Shown: in pieces, positions 44,698-57,169 of the stretch | Numbering within the stretch: the stretch's first letter is position 1 | Layout of the letters: each line of letters begins with the position of its first letter | From: Batillaria attramentaria | Lineage: Eukaryota; Mollusca; Gastropoda; Batillariidae | Assembly (NCBI GenBank): GCA_018292915.2 | Contig: JACVVK020000341.1 | Coordinates: 472,501-536,500 of the forward strand | DNA length: 64,000 nt | Direction of reading: 5' to 3' | Translations under genes and position numbers: made by a program | The notes under the pieces: generated by a model | The model's input: only the letters and a program-made list of their open reading frames with translations | Told to the model about the DNA's origin: nothing | Database searches by the model: none

Positions 44698-44799
44698 TTT
44701 ACTCATCCATCAACTCCTGAAAAGTGTGGAAAAATCGAGACGCGCCAAAAATAGCCGATATCCAGAAGATCACAAAAACACCCTAGGGATCTGCACACG

Positions 44800-45965
44800 G
44801 AATTCGTGACGCCAAAAACTGGTGTCCATGTTGGGGAGGGCAGGATTACGGGAGACAAGGAAGGCGGTGCAAGAGATCTTCACAGGGGCGGGGGGAGGGG
44901 AGGGGGAGGGGGTGTATTTCCCCCCCTGTACGGTGCCACAGGCGACGCTGTGCGATTGATTGCTGAAGGTTTTGTTAACCTTCTTTCTTGCCCGTATCGG
45001 GACGGAAGGCTCCGGTTTGCTTGGCGCGCGCTTCTCTGGCCGGGGAATCAATGACGAGGACTGGCGAGGGTCGATAGACAAGGGGGGGGTCCGTCATGCG
45101 GAGTATTCACCACTCACCACTCACCACGCTCCGGCCAGTCACCTCGCCACACATTGTCCTGTAAATGTGAAACTTGAGTCCAGAACATATCAAAACCGCC
45201 ACCATCCCCATCGTTGCAACAACTTGAAGTCCTGTGTCCTTGTCCCTAGTCGTGCCAACCGCGTCCAACCGTTTCTGTTCAGCAACTGTTGCAGAAAATG
45301 ACGTGGCGGCCATCACTCGATAATACACTTGTAGCGGATCCGTATTCCTTACAACCACACGCTGCAGAGACCGGTTCAGATCGATGAGTTTGAAAGCTGT
45401 AGGATCCGTTCTCGCGCCAAATTGTAGACCGCCTTTACCGAGGCTGCGTGCTGGACTAGGCTGCCCGCGCTGGTTACGCTACGTTCCATTATCGATTGCC
45501 TGTGTCGGCACATGGCAGACAATATCCGCGGAAACGTCTCCTGAACGCGCTCGGCAATTCCAAATCATCCAACCGATCACCGAATGCTGGGACATGTTCA
45601 GTCGGAGCGCTGCCCGCCGTGCCTGCCCACTCGGTTCCTGCAGACTTTTCTCGCAGACAGAAAGAGCGTGCGGGCCCACTTGAACGTGTAGGCAATTCTC
45701 GAGCACTCTCGTGCTATTTTAGACCACGGGTTGCCTGATGCCGGGAGCTGCGCGCGACTTCGCGATGTGTCATGGCGGCGCGCTGTGGACGGCTGCAGCA
45801 GCAGACGAGAGGAGACGAGGGGCGACACTAGGACTCCTGGTGACAACACTCACCACCACCCATCACCGCTCACTCTCCAACCCTCCGCCAAAGCTCGAGC
45901 CACGCGACGTTCTCGACTGTTAGACCCGCTGGTGAACGACTTCACAGTCACGGAGAACAAGCCAG
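44800..45965 (+). promoter_or_regulatory. CpG-rich block ending in a strong splice donor; candidate first exon/promoter
   Basis: The stretch is unusually rich in CG dinucleotides compared with its neighbours, open in several frames, and ends AACAAGCCAG|GTAAGTGTC at 45965, a consensus donor. The frame through the donor reads RSRLLDPLVNDFTVTENKP but has no ATG with good context inside this block. ATG at 45772 is in another frame and stops after 19 codons. If real, downstream exons lie beyond what I can recognise, possibly outside the window. It could equally be a non-coding CpG-rich sequence. Confidence 0.25.
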
Positions 45966-46375
45966 GTAAGTGTCTATGTCACTACTCAAGATTCTCTGTC
46001 TTCAAAGCTTGTTGATTATCTTCTGATGTGCGTGTATGCCTGTATGAACCCAGCGCTATTGCATTCATCGATGCCTCAACCACAGCGCAGCTAACTATGC
46101 GAGCAACATTTGGGAGGAGAATCGTGATAACAGACGACTGCATCGTCGAAGCTAATTATGAGATAGTTACTAATGAACTGAGTCTCATTATTGATACCAG
46201 CTTTACCATGGATGGCAGTCTCATTCTTGACGTGAGTGCGCTGGTAGTCGGCGCAGATGCCATGACACAAACCGTGCGGGGTGACAGACACAACACACGG
46301 AGATGACAAGATACCTGTGCCCAAGTTTCTTTGTTTGTGTCCACACACTTTCTGTTCTCGTAGTCATAGTAAGGG

Positions 46376-46865
46376 ATCGCGATAGCTCACCTGTCCGAGC
46401 ATCGGTCTAGCGATCAGAATGTTGCAGGATCGAGACAAGGTCAAAGTTTGCACAGACGTTTTCCAGACGCATTTTAATAATAATAATAATAATAATAATA
46501 ATACCAAGTTTAACTGGCTCTAAGCGCCGCGAGTTGAACCCAACACGCACGCTTACGTGAACCACACGCATTGTCTCACACACTGGACATGAACACACGA
46601 CAGTCACGTGGTGCGAAAGGTCAGCTCGGCAATTTAAGTTTCCGAATTTAGAATTGCATTTTATTTTACTTTTCAAATTCTGTGGGCTGAACATTTCCAA
46701 AACAGAGGGGGAGGAAGCGAGAGTACCCGCAGAGAACCCCCGACGATTGGCCCGAATGAACGGTGCCACGTACGAGAAGGAAACATTCTTTGCCCCGAGT
46801 GGAACTCGAACCTGACCTCTCGCACCTCGTGGCGAAGTCTTAACCACTAGACCACCGACCGCCCC
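46376..46865 (-). mobile_element. SINE-B, near full-length (46498-46865), abutting a SINE-A-like head
   Basis: On the minus strand: head GGTGGTCTAGTGGTTAAGAC, B box GGTTCGAGTTCC, GGCACCGTTCATTCGGGCC, CGTCGGGGGTTCTCTGCGGG, ATGTTCAGCCCACAGAATTT, CACGTGGTGCGAAAG (plus strand), AGCGCCGCG and an (ATT)n tail. 46376-46460 holds a SINE-A-like tRNA head on the plus strand (ATAGCTCACCTGTCCGAGCA). Confidence 0.8.
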
Positions 46866-47035
46866 TTCGTGGTGGAGACAAGGGGATAAACACCCCCCCC
46901 CCCCTCCCCAAAGGTAGATATACATTGTGAACAGCTTGGACCCCGAACTTGCTGGCTGAAAACTTCCGCTGTCACTCGATCGTGTGCTTCATTGCTGTGT
47001 GTTCCCTGTCTAGACCGGTGAAATGCGAGGTTACA

Positions 47036-47080
47036 ATACAATACAATACAATACAATACAATACAATACAATACAATACA
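47036..47080. repeat. (AATAC)n pentanucleotide repeat
   Basis: Nine or so units. Confidence 0.95.
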
Positions 47081-47394
47081 GGTTTTGGTTTCAGAACAAA
47101 TGAAATGGGGCACTGGTCAATGAAAAACAAAAATACAAAACAAAACAAAACAAAAAATTAGCCATCGCAAATCCATTACACGCTAGGCTAGACTGATGTT
47201 ACACGGGAGTGTTTTTAGTCCGAACAAACAGCGAACGTGGTGTTTTCCGTGTTTCTCGACATGTGGCTACAACATTCCGCTTTGTCCTGTTTTTCAATGT
47301 TTGTTGGAACAAAACCACTTCCCGTGTACCACGAGCCAAAGCAACCGACCAGCTGTCGTATTACTAGTAGTTGTGCTATGCTGGTCCGTTCCAG

Positions 47395-47445
47395 ATGTGG
47401 TGGAAAAGGACGTTAAACCCCCAAACACCCACCCACCCCCCTGAT
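47395..47445 (+). mobile_element. SINE-A tail fragment
   Basis: ATGTGGTGGAAAAGGACGTT, AAACCCCCAAACACCCACCC. Confidence 0.7.
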
Positions 47446-47494
47446 CCGTTCCAGACAAACGACGAGAGATAGTTCTCCGAGAACTGCCCTGTCT

Positions 47495-47830
47495 TTCACC
47501 TCTCAGTCAACATGCCACGTATTGCACCTCTCATAGAAATGCCCTGTATTTCACCTCTCAGAGCGCATGCTCTGCATTTCACCTTCTAGAGAACATGCCC
47601 TGTATTTCAGATCTCAGAGAACATGCCCTGTATTTCACACCTCAGAGAACATGCCCTGTATTTCACACCTCAGAGAACATGCCCTGTATTTCAAATCTCA
47701 GAGAACATGCCATGTAATTCACCTCTCAAAGAACATGCTCTGTATTTCACTTCTCAGAGAACATGCTCTCTATTTCAAATCTCAGAGAACATGCCCTGTA
47801 CTTCACCTCCCAAGAACACATGCCCTGTAG
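47495..47830. repeat. Minisatellite, about 29-bp unit, about 11 copies
   Basis: CAGAGAACATGCCCTGTATT then TCACACCTC (or TCAAATCTC, TCACTTCTC). Open frames (SENMPCISHLREHALYF) are periodicity artefacts. Confidence 0.92.
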
Positions 47831-48834
47831 TAGATTACCCGCGTCAGCAATATCTGACAGTAGCGAGAACGTGCCTCATCTTCCGCCCGAACAATGCCCC
47901 TGAACACAGCCAACACAAAAGAGATCTTCTCATGTCTTCCTCTATTGTCAGCTTTTCTTGACACGCAGTGAGCGCGGTGACCAATCAATAGTATTCATAC
48001 ACTGGCACTGCTGGAGAGAGAGAGAGAGAGAGATTACTACAGCATAATACAGGGTTATCTGCCTCACACAGCACGTGCAGTTCGTCTGCCCATGTGAAGG
48101 AGAGAAAGTTTCACGTGCCGATTGTCAGGTTCCAAGTTATTCAGCTTTTATTTTTCCAGTTAGGAAACAAACTGTTAAGTTGGATGCGAGATCGTATGAA
48201 ACCTAAAATTTCAACAACTTCACTCAGAAAGTTAACGAAGGTCGGTAAGTTGGGTTTCACGTCCCGCGCCACAAAATGTGATCGGAGATGGCCCTAATAG
48301 GCAGTTGTATGGGGAAAGAAACATTCACCCTAACTGGACAGTCTAGCTGAACACTATCCAATCCAGTCAGACTGCCAGGTCGGCCAGATTTAATGTAGCC
48401 TTGAATGTGGTGGATTATTTAGACAAACAGGCCCACTTCAGACAACCAGAGGAAACCGGAAACTGCTTTGGAGTAAGCATGTTTCTTTTCTCCATCGTCC
48501 GACGTTTCTAGAATTCGCAGATGAACGACACCTTGGTTTGGAATATTTGTGTTCACGTGTGCGTCTGTAGGTTGGAAATAGTTTGTCTTAATTTAAAGTA
48601 CAGCTAAAAATGCATTACACTGACGTTTGCTGGTAGTGCCAACGAAAACTTCAACGGCCTGGACCTGTCCTACTCAGCCGTGAGACAAGACTTTGGCATA
48701 CGCTGTGCGTTTCGGCTTCTGTTTGCTCAATGCATATCAGTGTGAGGCTGTTACTATGCACGTTTCTAAGTGGTAGGATACTAGGCACCACCAGAACACC
48801 TCACACCGATCTGTGAGGCTCGAAATGCCGCACA
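47831..48834. other. Intergenic; no gene seen
   Basis: Short (GA)n at 48014-48032. A short stretch at 48640-48720 lacks any recognised motif. Confidence 0.45.
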
Positions 48835-49225
48835 ATGGACCTTTAAACACTTCCACTTGGTGAGAAACGCCTCCACTAGGTAAGAAAGCCTGTATAATGG
48901 ACCTTTTAACACCTCCACTAGGTAAGAAAGGCCGTACAATAGACCATTAAACACTTCCACTAGGTAAGAAAGGCCGTACAGTAGACCTTTAAACGCTTCC
49001 ACTAGGTAAGAAAGGCCGTATAATGGACCTTTAAACACTTCCACTTTGTAAGAAAGGCCGTACAATAGACCATTAAACACTTCCACTAGGTAAGAAAGGC
49101 CGTACAGCGGACCTTTAAACACCTCCACTAGGTAAGAAAGGCCGTACAATAGACCATTAAACACTTCCACTAGGCGGTAAGAAAGGCCGTACAGTGGACC
49201 TTTAAACACCTCCACTTGGTGATAA
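48835..49225. repeat. Minisatellite, about 42-bp unit, about 9 copies
   Basis: CACTTCCACTAGGTAAGAAA, GGCCGTACAATAGACC, ATTAAA with T/C variants. The minus-strand frame YGLSYLVEVFNGLL arises from the 14-codon period. Each unit contains AGGTAAGAAA, a perfect U1-type splice-donor word. Confidence 0.92.
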
Positions 49226-50892
49226 AAAGAAACTCCCACCAGAGGTTTTAACTAAAGTCTGTCTGTCTTCTTCAACTGAGATGGAATAGCGTGAGCAGAA
49301 TTCAGTCCAGGTTTGTGACGAGCTTATACAATTATCTCCTCTCCTCTGGATCGATATCTCCTGTTACAGAAATCCCCTTATTCTGATAATGACATTCAGT
49401 TTTTGGAAACACTAGTAATGAGTATAGTCTGTGTACCCATGTTTCGTGTGGGCGTGTTTGTTCGCTGACTTTGCTCATGGCCATTCTACTATTGAAGTCA
49501 TGGGGTTTGGGTGGTTTTGTTTATAGGCTTTCATGAAAATGTTGCATTTAAAACGCGTTTGTTTTCTTATGGCATTACGCAATACATGCAAGTTAAAAAT
49601 CAGATTGTGTCCCTCAAACTTTTTGAGGAAAAACATCAGTATGTTTTGTTTTGTTTTCGGTTGTTGGTGTTTAGTTTTGTTTTTGTTTTTGAATCTAAGG
49701 CAGTTCAGTCATTATTAAGCCTTTTTCTGGATGTACCGTTCGACTGACACAGAATCTGCAATTTGTGCTGTTATTTCACAGCGTCGTCAAAGCAACAAAA
49801 TGCAAAAGACTTGTATAATGCCGTGATACTGTATTCACTAGGGATGACGTTTTTCCTCTGATGAGCTGCCATTTACAAAATATTTTAGTCATTTAGTCTG
49901 ATTTTACTGTGGTTATTACTGAGGTTTTTATGCAATGTATTAACTCAGGTTACAGTGCTGCTGCAGCTTGAGCCGGGGGGGGAGGGGGGGGGGAAGAGAG
50001 AGAGAATTTTATTAGCCAACACTCCGTCTGTGGTCTCATGTTTATTCGTTTACTTGTCGGTGAAGCCGAAGGCAAATTTCCTTTTATGGACAATAAAGTT
50101 ATCTGTATCTGTATTTGAATCCCTGCCACTTTACAAATATTGAGTTGATGCGAGCCGCTTTTCCCCTATATACTTGTATCGTATGGTAGTAAACAGGACA
50201 TTAGGAGGGAGAGGTATAAACATCGACCAGCTGACAGACTGGTGAGAATGTTACACAATCACGACCAACCTTTTCCGCCTTACCGGGAATCTATTGTGCC
50301 CCAAGGGACATCACCCTGTCCACACTGGCCGCCATGTTGCCTGCACCAAACGGCATGCTAATAAAGTGCCGATCGATCCCAATGCTGACAGAAATTACGG
50401 CTGAAAGGAATCCTAAGTTCATCCCTGACCGGCCGCCATGCAGGGGCTGATAGAGACGTGATTGTACTGAAGGCGAGTGTCACTCGGTGTCTAGACACCC
50501 CGCTCATTTTGTGGTCTGGTCCTGGTAGTCGTAGTCGTAGTGAAGGTCGCTGGCTCTGGGAGACGTCGTGTGGGGGGGGGGGGGGGGGGCTTCTCGTCTG
50601 TCGCTGCTAAGGACGGGAACTTCTACTTCCCGTCTGTCTCGTGGACACTCATGCACAAATCGCACTAATGATAGCGTCTAGCCACAAACTGTATTTGTAG
50701 ATGGCGGCATTGTTTGGGCTACATACACAACAACTCATTTCAGTGAATGAAGAACGGCGGTCAGATTAACGTAGTAAAGTCTCGCACAGACTCTTGACGG
50801 TGCCCGGTTACTCGTGGCTGTGTCACCAGGGTCTGTTTGTCGATGTAATCTGTCCTTTACAGTCTAGAAGTAATTCTGTCTGTCTGTCTGGG
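49226..50892. other. Intergenic; LINE tail, homopolymer runs
   Basis: G-runs at 49975-49992 and 50573-50590. LINE-like tail at 50060-50120 (GTGAAGCCGAAGGCAAATTT, GACAATAAAGTTATCTGTAT). Remainder looks single-copy and non-coding. Confidence 0.5.
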
Positions 50893-51003
50893 TTGAGTAG
50901 TGTTCAGGCCAGCTGTACTGTCAGTCTGGATTGAGTAGTGTTCAGGCCAGCTGTACTGTCAGTCTGGATTGAGTAGTGTTCAGGCCAGCTGTACTGTCAG
51001 TTT
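50893..51003. repeat. 40-bp tandem repeat x3
   Basis: GTCTGGATTGAGTAGTGTTC, AGGCCAGCTGTACTGTCAGT. Related to part of the SINE at 26464-26790. Confidence 0.88.
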
Positions 51004-51612
51004 GGGTAGGTGCCCCTTTCCCCCCACACGTTCCCCGCTTGGTCCTTCTCGGATCATTCTTGTGGCGAACACCTTAAACGCCAGATAACCTGACTAACAA
51101 CCTGCAGCCTGACAACAGGGACATTTACGCCAGTTGCTTGTGACAGGAGGAGCACGTGCATGCCCTCCTTAGGGATCGCCCGGTAAGGACTGTGTGTCAC
51201 TTAATGTCGCCGCTGTCTGCATGTCAGGCAAATGACAGTCTCTCATCTCCTCCATGCCTGGCCACAACGTCTCATCGGATCTCATCTCGCCGCCTGTCAC
51301 GTGTTATAGCTACTTGAGGAGTGGCTTGATGAGAGTGTCACCCACAGGGTGATGCTAAGGACAGAAACATGTTCGTCTTTAGACACGGATAACTGCATTG
51401 CTAATGAATCCTAGTGCAGTACACTGGCCCTAACATCAGGTTTCGTCAAGCGCGGATCAGGACAAAGACCAAAACCGATAAAGACTGCAAGATTAGCTGT
51501 AGGAAGAGGCTTAGTTTTGTGGATACTGACATTTTGTTCTTTTTTGAAAACAAGTTACAATGAGATGAGAGTTCCTTCATCTGGTTGTTCCAGCAACAAT
51601 AATAATAATACC

Positions 51613-51820
51613 TACCGGCCCCCGTAGTATAGTGGTTAGCACTTCGGGCCATGGATCGGGAGACCCGGGTTCGAATCCCAGCCGAGGAAAGTGGCATTTT
51701 TCCTGCCTAGGGTCGAGATCGACTTTGAGAGTGTTTCCACTGTCATGACACATCTCATGATGTAGATGATTATACGGCCGGCACCGCAGGTGCCATAGTT
51801 CCCGGGTCTGGTTAACGCAG
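51613..51820 (+). mobile_element. SINE-D, tRNA-like head
   Basis: GGCCCCCGTAGTATAGTGGT, TAGCAC, and GACCCGGGTTCGAATCCCAG fit pol III A and B boxes; the A-box half resembles tRNA-Asp or Glu. The 3' stem is not complementary to the 5' end, so this is not a functional tRNA. The body continues to CCCGGGTCTGGTTAACGC. Confidence 0.65.
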
Positions 51821-51826
51821 GGATGT

Positions 51827-52215
51827 CGGTGGTCTAGTGGTTAAGAGACCTGTCACCAATGCGAGAGCTCAGGGGTTCGAGCTCCACTCGGGGCAAAGCA
51901 TTTTTCCTTCTCGTATTTGGCACCGTTCATTCGGGCCGATCGTCGGGGGTTCTCTCCGGGTACTCCGGCTTCCTCCCCCTCTGCTTCGGAAATGTTCAGC
52001 CCACCAAATTTGAAAAATAAATGCAATTTTAAATTCCGAAATTTAAATAGCTGAGCTGACCCTTCGCACCACGTGGTTGCAATGTGTTTATGTCCGGTGT
52101 GTGAGAGAATGCGTGTGATTCACGTGAGCCTGCGTGTCGGGTTCAGTTCGCGGCGCTTTGAGCCAATTCACGAAATTGGGTAAAGCGCCTATACAATATT
52201 CTTCATTATTATTAT
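51827..52215 (+). mobile_element. SINE-B, full-length reference copy
   Basis: Head GGTGGTCTAGTGGTTAAGAG, B box GGGGTTCGAGCTCC, body GGCACCGTTCATTCGGGCCG, CTTCGGAAATGTTCAGCCCA, TGACCCTTCGCACCACGTGG, GTGAGAGAATGCGTGTGATT. Tail AAAGCGCCTATACAATATTC and (ATT)n. Confidence 0.88.
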
Positions 52216-53574
52216 CATTATTTATAATGAGAAGCGTGGATTGCGGTCCTGCACGCAATCTTAAGGCACACGGGCCTGCTAGCATCATGCCATGACTCTC
52301 ATCTTCATCATCATGAGTAATGAATAGTGCCCAGCTTTGGCGCCCTCCGTGGATTCCACCCATGCGGAGCCACCACTGAAGCTGGCAAAGAGACAGCAAA
52401 TACTACTAATAATAATAATTCTGCTTTATTCTGTCTGAGACAAACGCATTTACTACATGTATCTTATTTCGAGTTTTCCCCTTCGGGTTTCGTGCTCTTC
52501 AGTTTTGGGTTTTTTTATGTTGTTTTTGGTGTCGTTGTTTTGTTTTGTTTTGTTTTGTTTTGGTTGGTTGTTGTTGTTGTTGTTGTTTGTTTGTTTGTTT
52601 GTTTGTTTGTTTGTTTGTTTTTGGCGGGTGTTGTCGATTTGTTTGTTTGTTTGAGGACAGAGAGCGTCCTCCAAGTTGAAGTGTTGTTTTGACAAAAGAA
52701 CTGTATAATGACAAATGTCGTGACAGTATGGTGGATGTGAACTTTTGCACCAATTTCAGTAGGAGCCCCCCAGACACCTCTACACTAAAACGAAATCTTT
52801 CTGCTCTGTGAAATTTATGACGTAAACACGCACCAGGTCACCAACTCGCCTATAAATCTCCCCCTACCCCTCCCTAACCCTCACCCCTTTCCCGTCCGGA
52901 AGAAGGGTCCCCAACCGCTACAAAGCCCGACCTCTGCTGACGGACCTCAACTGGCTGTGTTCACGGTGTGTAATCAACATGGACCAGTGTGTTTCCGGTG
53001 CTACTCCGCTTGAAAAGTTTCCACGATGATTGTAGTCACGTGGAGCCGTTTGTGTGAAACACGAGCATGTACACGTCCTTGCGTCGTTAGTCAGGGTCGT
53101 CGTCTGTTGATTGGTGGTACTATTTGGGGCGTTCGACACTTGGCTGGGAGTGAAATATTTGTGCTGGCTTTTTCTCGTTGCCCCGTCTTTGATATCACCC
53201 GTTTGTGGTGGAAAAGCCGGGGCGTCAAACCAGCAACCAACCAGCTAGTATGGAATTTGGATGGATTTTTCCTTTCCAAAATCGAGTCAAAAACACTTGA
53301 CTTGTATACGGTGTCTGTAGCGCTCTCGTGTACACACGCACGCACACTGAAATATCAAGTGCGCACGCTAAAAGTTCCATCTTTCGAAGAAGAGTAGGCT
53401 GTGGCCGGTAGCATGGAAAACAAAAATAATGTCGCAAGCACCAGAGTGAATAGCAAGGTGTAGGTTTGCGCATAAAGTATCTCTTAGCAACAGCAGGCTT
53501 TCACTGCTTCGTCCTCCAGCCGTTCGGTGCCATGAACATTTCAGAAGGGATAGATACGTGCGCCCAGGAGAAGT
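52216..53574. other. Intergenic; (TTTG)n, SINE-A remnant
   Basis: (GTTT)n at 52500-52640. SINE-A 3' half at 53140-53240 (CCCCGTCTTTGATATCACCC). No gene accepted. Confidence 0.5.
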
Positions 53575-53715
53575 CTACCCTACCCTACCCTACCCCACCC
53601 TACCCTACCCCACCCTACCCCATCCAACCCCGCCCCACCCCACCCCACCCCACCCCACCCCAACCAACCAACCCTACCCTACCCTACCCTACCCTACCCT
53701 ACCCTACCCCACCTA
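53575..53715. repeat. (TACCC)n / (CACCC)n pentamer array
   Basis: About 28 units. Similar to, but not, the CCCTAA telomere hexamer. Confidence 0.93.
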
Positions 53716-54460
53716 CCCTATTCGGAGCTATTTGTATTTGGAGCGTTGGAAACGTGGCTGGGTGAAATAATTATTTGTGTTGGCTTTTTTCTTCTCTCGT
53801 TGTCCCGTCTTTGATATCACTCATAATTGTGTGGCGGAAAAGGGTGTCAAAGCACCAATCAACCAAGTGCTTTCAGGGGTGGAGCAGCACCCGAAACACT
53901 CCGGTCCATTTTGACTGCACCTCATGCTGCTGGAAATCCTGGTATAGACGCCAGTCGGAGCTTACAACGTTAGGGATGACCCGGGAACAAACAGTTCATC
54001 AACAAGGCACAGTTAGCGTCAACTTGACGCAAGGAAGGGGTCAAACAGACGCCTAAAACGTGCCTGATTCGATTGGAGCCACACTGACTGTGGTCCGGCA
54101 AATTGAATCTGGACCCGCGGGCACCAGTGTGGATGTCGGCCATGCACTTAAGAAGCTGCCCATCTGAGCCGTGGCTCCAGCTAAGCACACAATCACACGT
54201 CAAGTAGGCTGGTACTAGTAGAATGTAGATGTCTGACGTCAGTCCCGACCGAAACCATCTAGGGGTTTAGAAGTATTTCGTCAAGCGTGCACTGCTTGAA
54301 ATCTCTTTGAACGAGCTGTCTTGGGAGGACGTTTTTGACGTTTGTATTGATCACTGTGGTTTTTGTCGCAACGTTTCCAGTGTGGTAGTGTGCACGTGCA
54401 GCTTCCTTTTCGTGGTTCGGCAGGTGCCCAGGGTGGTCCTCCATGTTTAGGTGGTGGTGG

Positions 54461-54493
<33 letters not shown>

Positions 54494-56317
54494 TAATATG
54501 GCTTCACATGAAGTACGACAGGCAATCAGAAGCAAATGTCATTTTCGAAAGTGACAGGGAATAACTTTCAAACCCCAAAACCGAAGCTCGGGGAACCGAC
54601 CTTTAAATAAATCTTGCAGAACAAACATTCGAGATGGTGAAGTTGTGTGGGCGCTATCTCAGCTACTGAGTGATACTACAAGTTCCCACGGCCACAAGAG
54701 CAGTTCAGCCTTGAGTGCTGTATACTGTGGGTGCTGTATGTTGTGTGATACTACAAGCTGCCCTAGACAACCTTACTCGTGTCGCGTGACTGTCCCCCTG
54801 GTGTAGAGAGAGAGGTGTAGAACCTCATCCGCTTAGTGGTGGGATGCGGTGCAAAACTGTAACTCGGCTGATAAAAACGTGCATGGCATACTAGGGGAAT
54901 GTTGTCCTTGTTTATGGTGCGTACAGCAACACTTGCTTCTGTCGGTATCAGTGGTGGGTGTATCTCATTCATGAGCAGGTTTGACAACGTTCACTACGTT
55001 TGACACTGGAGTGAGTTGTGTTCCCCAAGAACATGCCGTTTATCCAGATGTGTTATCACTGTACTCATTAGATGAACTCAGGGTATAAGGAAAGGATAGT
55101 GATGAAAGAAGGCTGAAATACTCGTGTGTGCAGCTGAAAACACTGGCGTCCATTGGCTGACTGGAAGAAAATTCCCCCTCGCTAATTTGAAGCGCTTGTC
55201 ATCCGGAGGAAATTGACTTAGTTGACCCTTCGACTTCGCACCACTTAATTGTACTGTGCTGATGTCTGGTGTGCGAGTGAACGCGCGTGATTCACATGAA
55301 CGTTCGTGTTGGATGGCTCTTTGGGTAACGAGCCTTTATTGATACGCACATATAATTATTCAATCAGCCACAAAAAAAATCTTTGTGTTAGAGCTGAGTT
55401 CTGGACGTAAGCCAGTTTGCCCACCTGCTGAGTTCATCGATTAAAAAAATAACTTCCTCGAAATTTGGAAGAGACCGTCAGACATCTGTGTCGTGTCCTG
55501 GCATCTCCTTGAGGGACGTGTATTGTAGAGCTGTCAGTACGAGCATCCTCCACTGAACACAGCGCCCTCTCTCTTCCGCCTGCTTGCTCCCTTTGTATCC
55601 CTCCGCCACCACGTGACACGTTCAATGGACTGGCCGCCCTTCCGCGCTGTCAGTCAGTGAATAGAGGGATGGTGTTCCAACTATCTTGGGCGGGTGTGAT
55701 GGTTCTCTCGCTCTATCTTGTCTGAATTATTTTACGAGCTCCTTTCCCTCTGCTGTGGGCATTTGCTTCACGACAGCCATCTCACATGATGTGAACTTTT
55801 AGGCGCGCACTTTCACTCGTTTAACCCTCGTGTTTTTACAAGGACCTCTGATTCATTCGCCTACTTTCGCCCTGTCATTTACATCTTTCTTGGGTATAAA
55901 CATTAATGGATAGATATCATTTCCGAAATTGTCATGTTTTTAAGTGGAGCGCAGTCTGTCTTGTCGCAAAAAGAGGAGTCCGTTGGATAATGAGTGAGTG
56001 AGAGGAGTTTGGATGTTGTTGTTGTTGTTGTTGTAGCATACTTTAAAAGCATCAACACTATTAAGCCACTATTAAGCAATCTGCAGCGATGATGGGCATA
56101 GCGAGAAGGGTGACGCCGTGTGTAATTGTGTCTTGAAGTGGCTCCTACTGGAGTGCGGTGGCTTGTTCTTTTTAACAAGTTTTATCATACAGTGGGCAGG
56201 TGATGGTCGGACTCGGAGTCTGAAGAGTTGTATATTCAGTGCAGTGCATCCCATTATTTTGACTTCTTCTTCTAGTAAACAAACACGACGAAGTTGTCAC
56301 GGTGACCCCCAAGTCAA
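53716..56317. other. Intergenic; SINE-A and SINE-B fragments, (GTT)n
   Basis: Diverged SINE-A 3' half at 53745-53870. (GTT)n at 54456-54493. SINE-B fragment at 55215-55350 (GACCCTTCGACTTCGCACCA, GTGATTCACATGAACGTTCG). (GTT)n at 56013-56035. No gene seen. Confidence 0.5.
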
Positions 56318-56512
56318 GCTGTGATATGTGACAACGATTTTACCCGGCCCCCGGGCTGCTCGTCAGGGTTTTTCCTCCGGATCTTCGGCTTTCCCCCCCC
56401 CCCCCAGCAGAAAAAAAAACATAAATAGTTGGACGGTTTTGCACTGCGGCGACGCCTTTCTCTCGGGGGAAAGCAGCGCGAAATTCAAGAAAGGAATAAA
56501 AATGTAGTAGAA
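56318..56512 (+). mobile_element. SINE-C, headless copy
   Basis: TGTGATATGTGACAACGATT, GGGCTGCTCGTCAGGG, CTGCGGCGACGCCTTTCTCT, GGAATAAAAATGTAGTAG. Confidence 0.75.
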
Positions 56513-56516
56513 AAAG

Positions 56517-56517
<1 letters not shown>

Positions 56518-56581
<64 letters not shown>
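56518..56581. repeat. (GT)n microsatellite
   Basis: 64 bp, directly after the SINE-C tail. Confidence 0.95.
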
Positions 56582-56584
<3 letters not shown>

Positions 56585-56770
56585 AAGCCGGGTGCTTGGG
56601 AGACCGTGTATGATGCTGCACATTGTGTGTTCGTAGTTAAATATATGTGTGAGGCATGTTGCGTGTGTGTCTGGGTGATTGAGTGCGTGTTGATTTTCAG
56701 GCGCCCTGAGCTCCTGTGGGATGGAGGGCGTCCTTTAAATAACCTTCTTCTTCTCCTTCTTCTTCTTCTT

Positions 56771-56801
<31 letters not shown>

Positions 56802-57169
56802 AAAAAAGCGAGTTTGATGTTTTACACAGTTAAAATAGCCTCGGACTGTCAATGAACTTCCAGATTCTGTATCAGTGTAAGTTGTATTGTGAGAACATTA
56901 TGCTCTGTGAGTATCAGCTACACCACGCGTCAGTGTAGCGGGTTCTGTGGTGTGAGAGCGAGCGAGACAAGTGCAGGGCGCATGTAATGAATCAGAATGA
57001 TAGATGTTGTGGATTATTGAGTGTGGGGCCTGTCTATCAGAGTCACGTGATGCGCGTTCGTTAGGAGAGGGACGCAGCGAGTGGGACACGCTATCGGTAT
57101 CCAGGGCACGGGCTTCCGTTGGTGAATGAGCTATGGGGAATCCTGTTGGTGCAGTTATTTCCCCCCAAA

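Noticed and set aside
47567..47961. Open frames over the 47.5-kb minisatellite
   Set aside because: Periodic array with several frames open; no start context or family match.
51613..51690. Possible tRNA gene (A and B boxes, GGGTTCGAATCCC)
   Set aside because: The acceptor-stem halves do not pair and a SINE-like body follows; treated as a SINE head. The same reasoning applies to heads at 4020-4140, 20300-20392 and 62090-62165.
53575..53715. Interstitial telomeric sequence
   Set aside because: The unit is the pentamer TACCC/CACCC, not the CCCTAA hexamer expected for animal telomeres.
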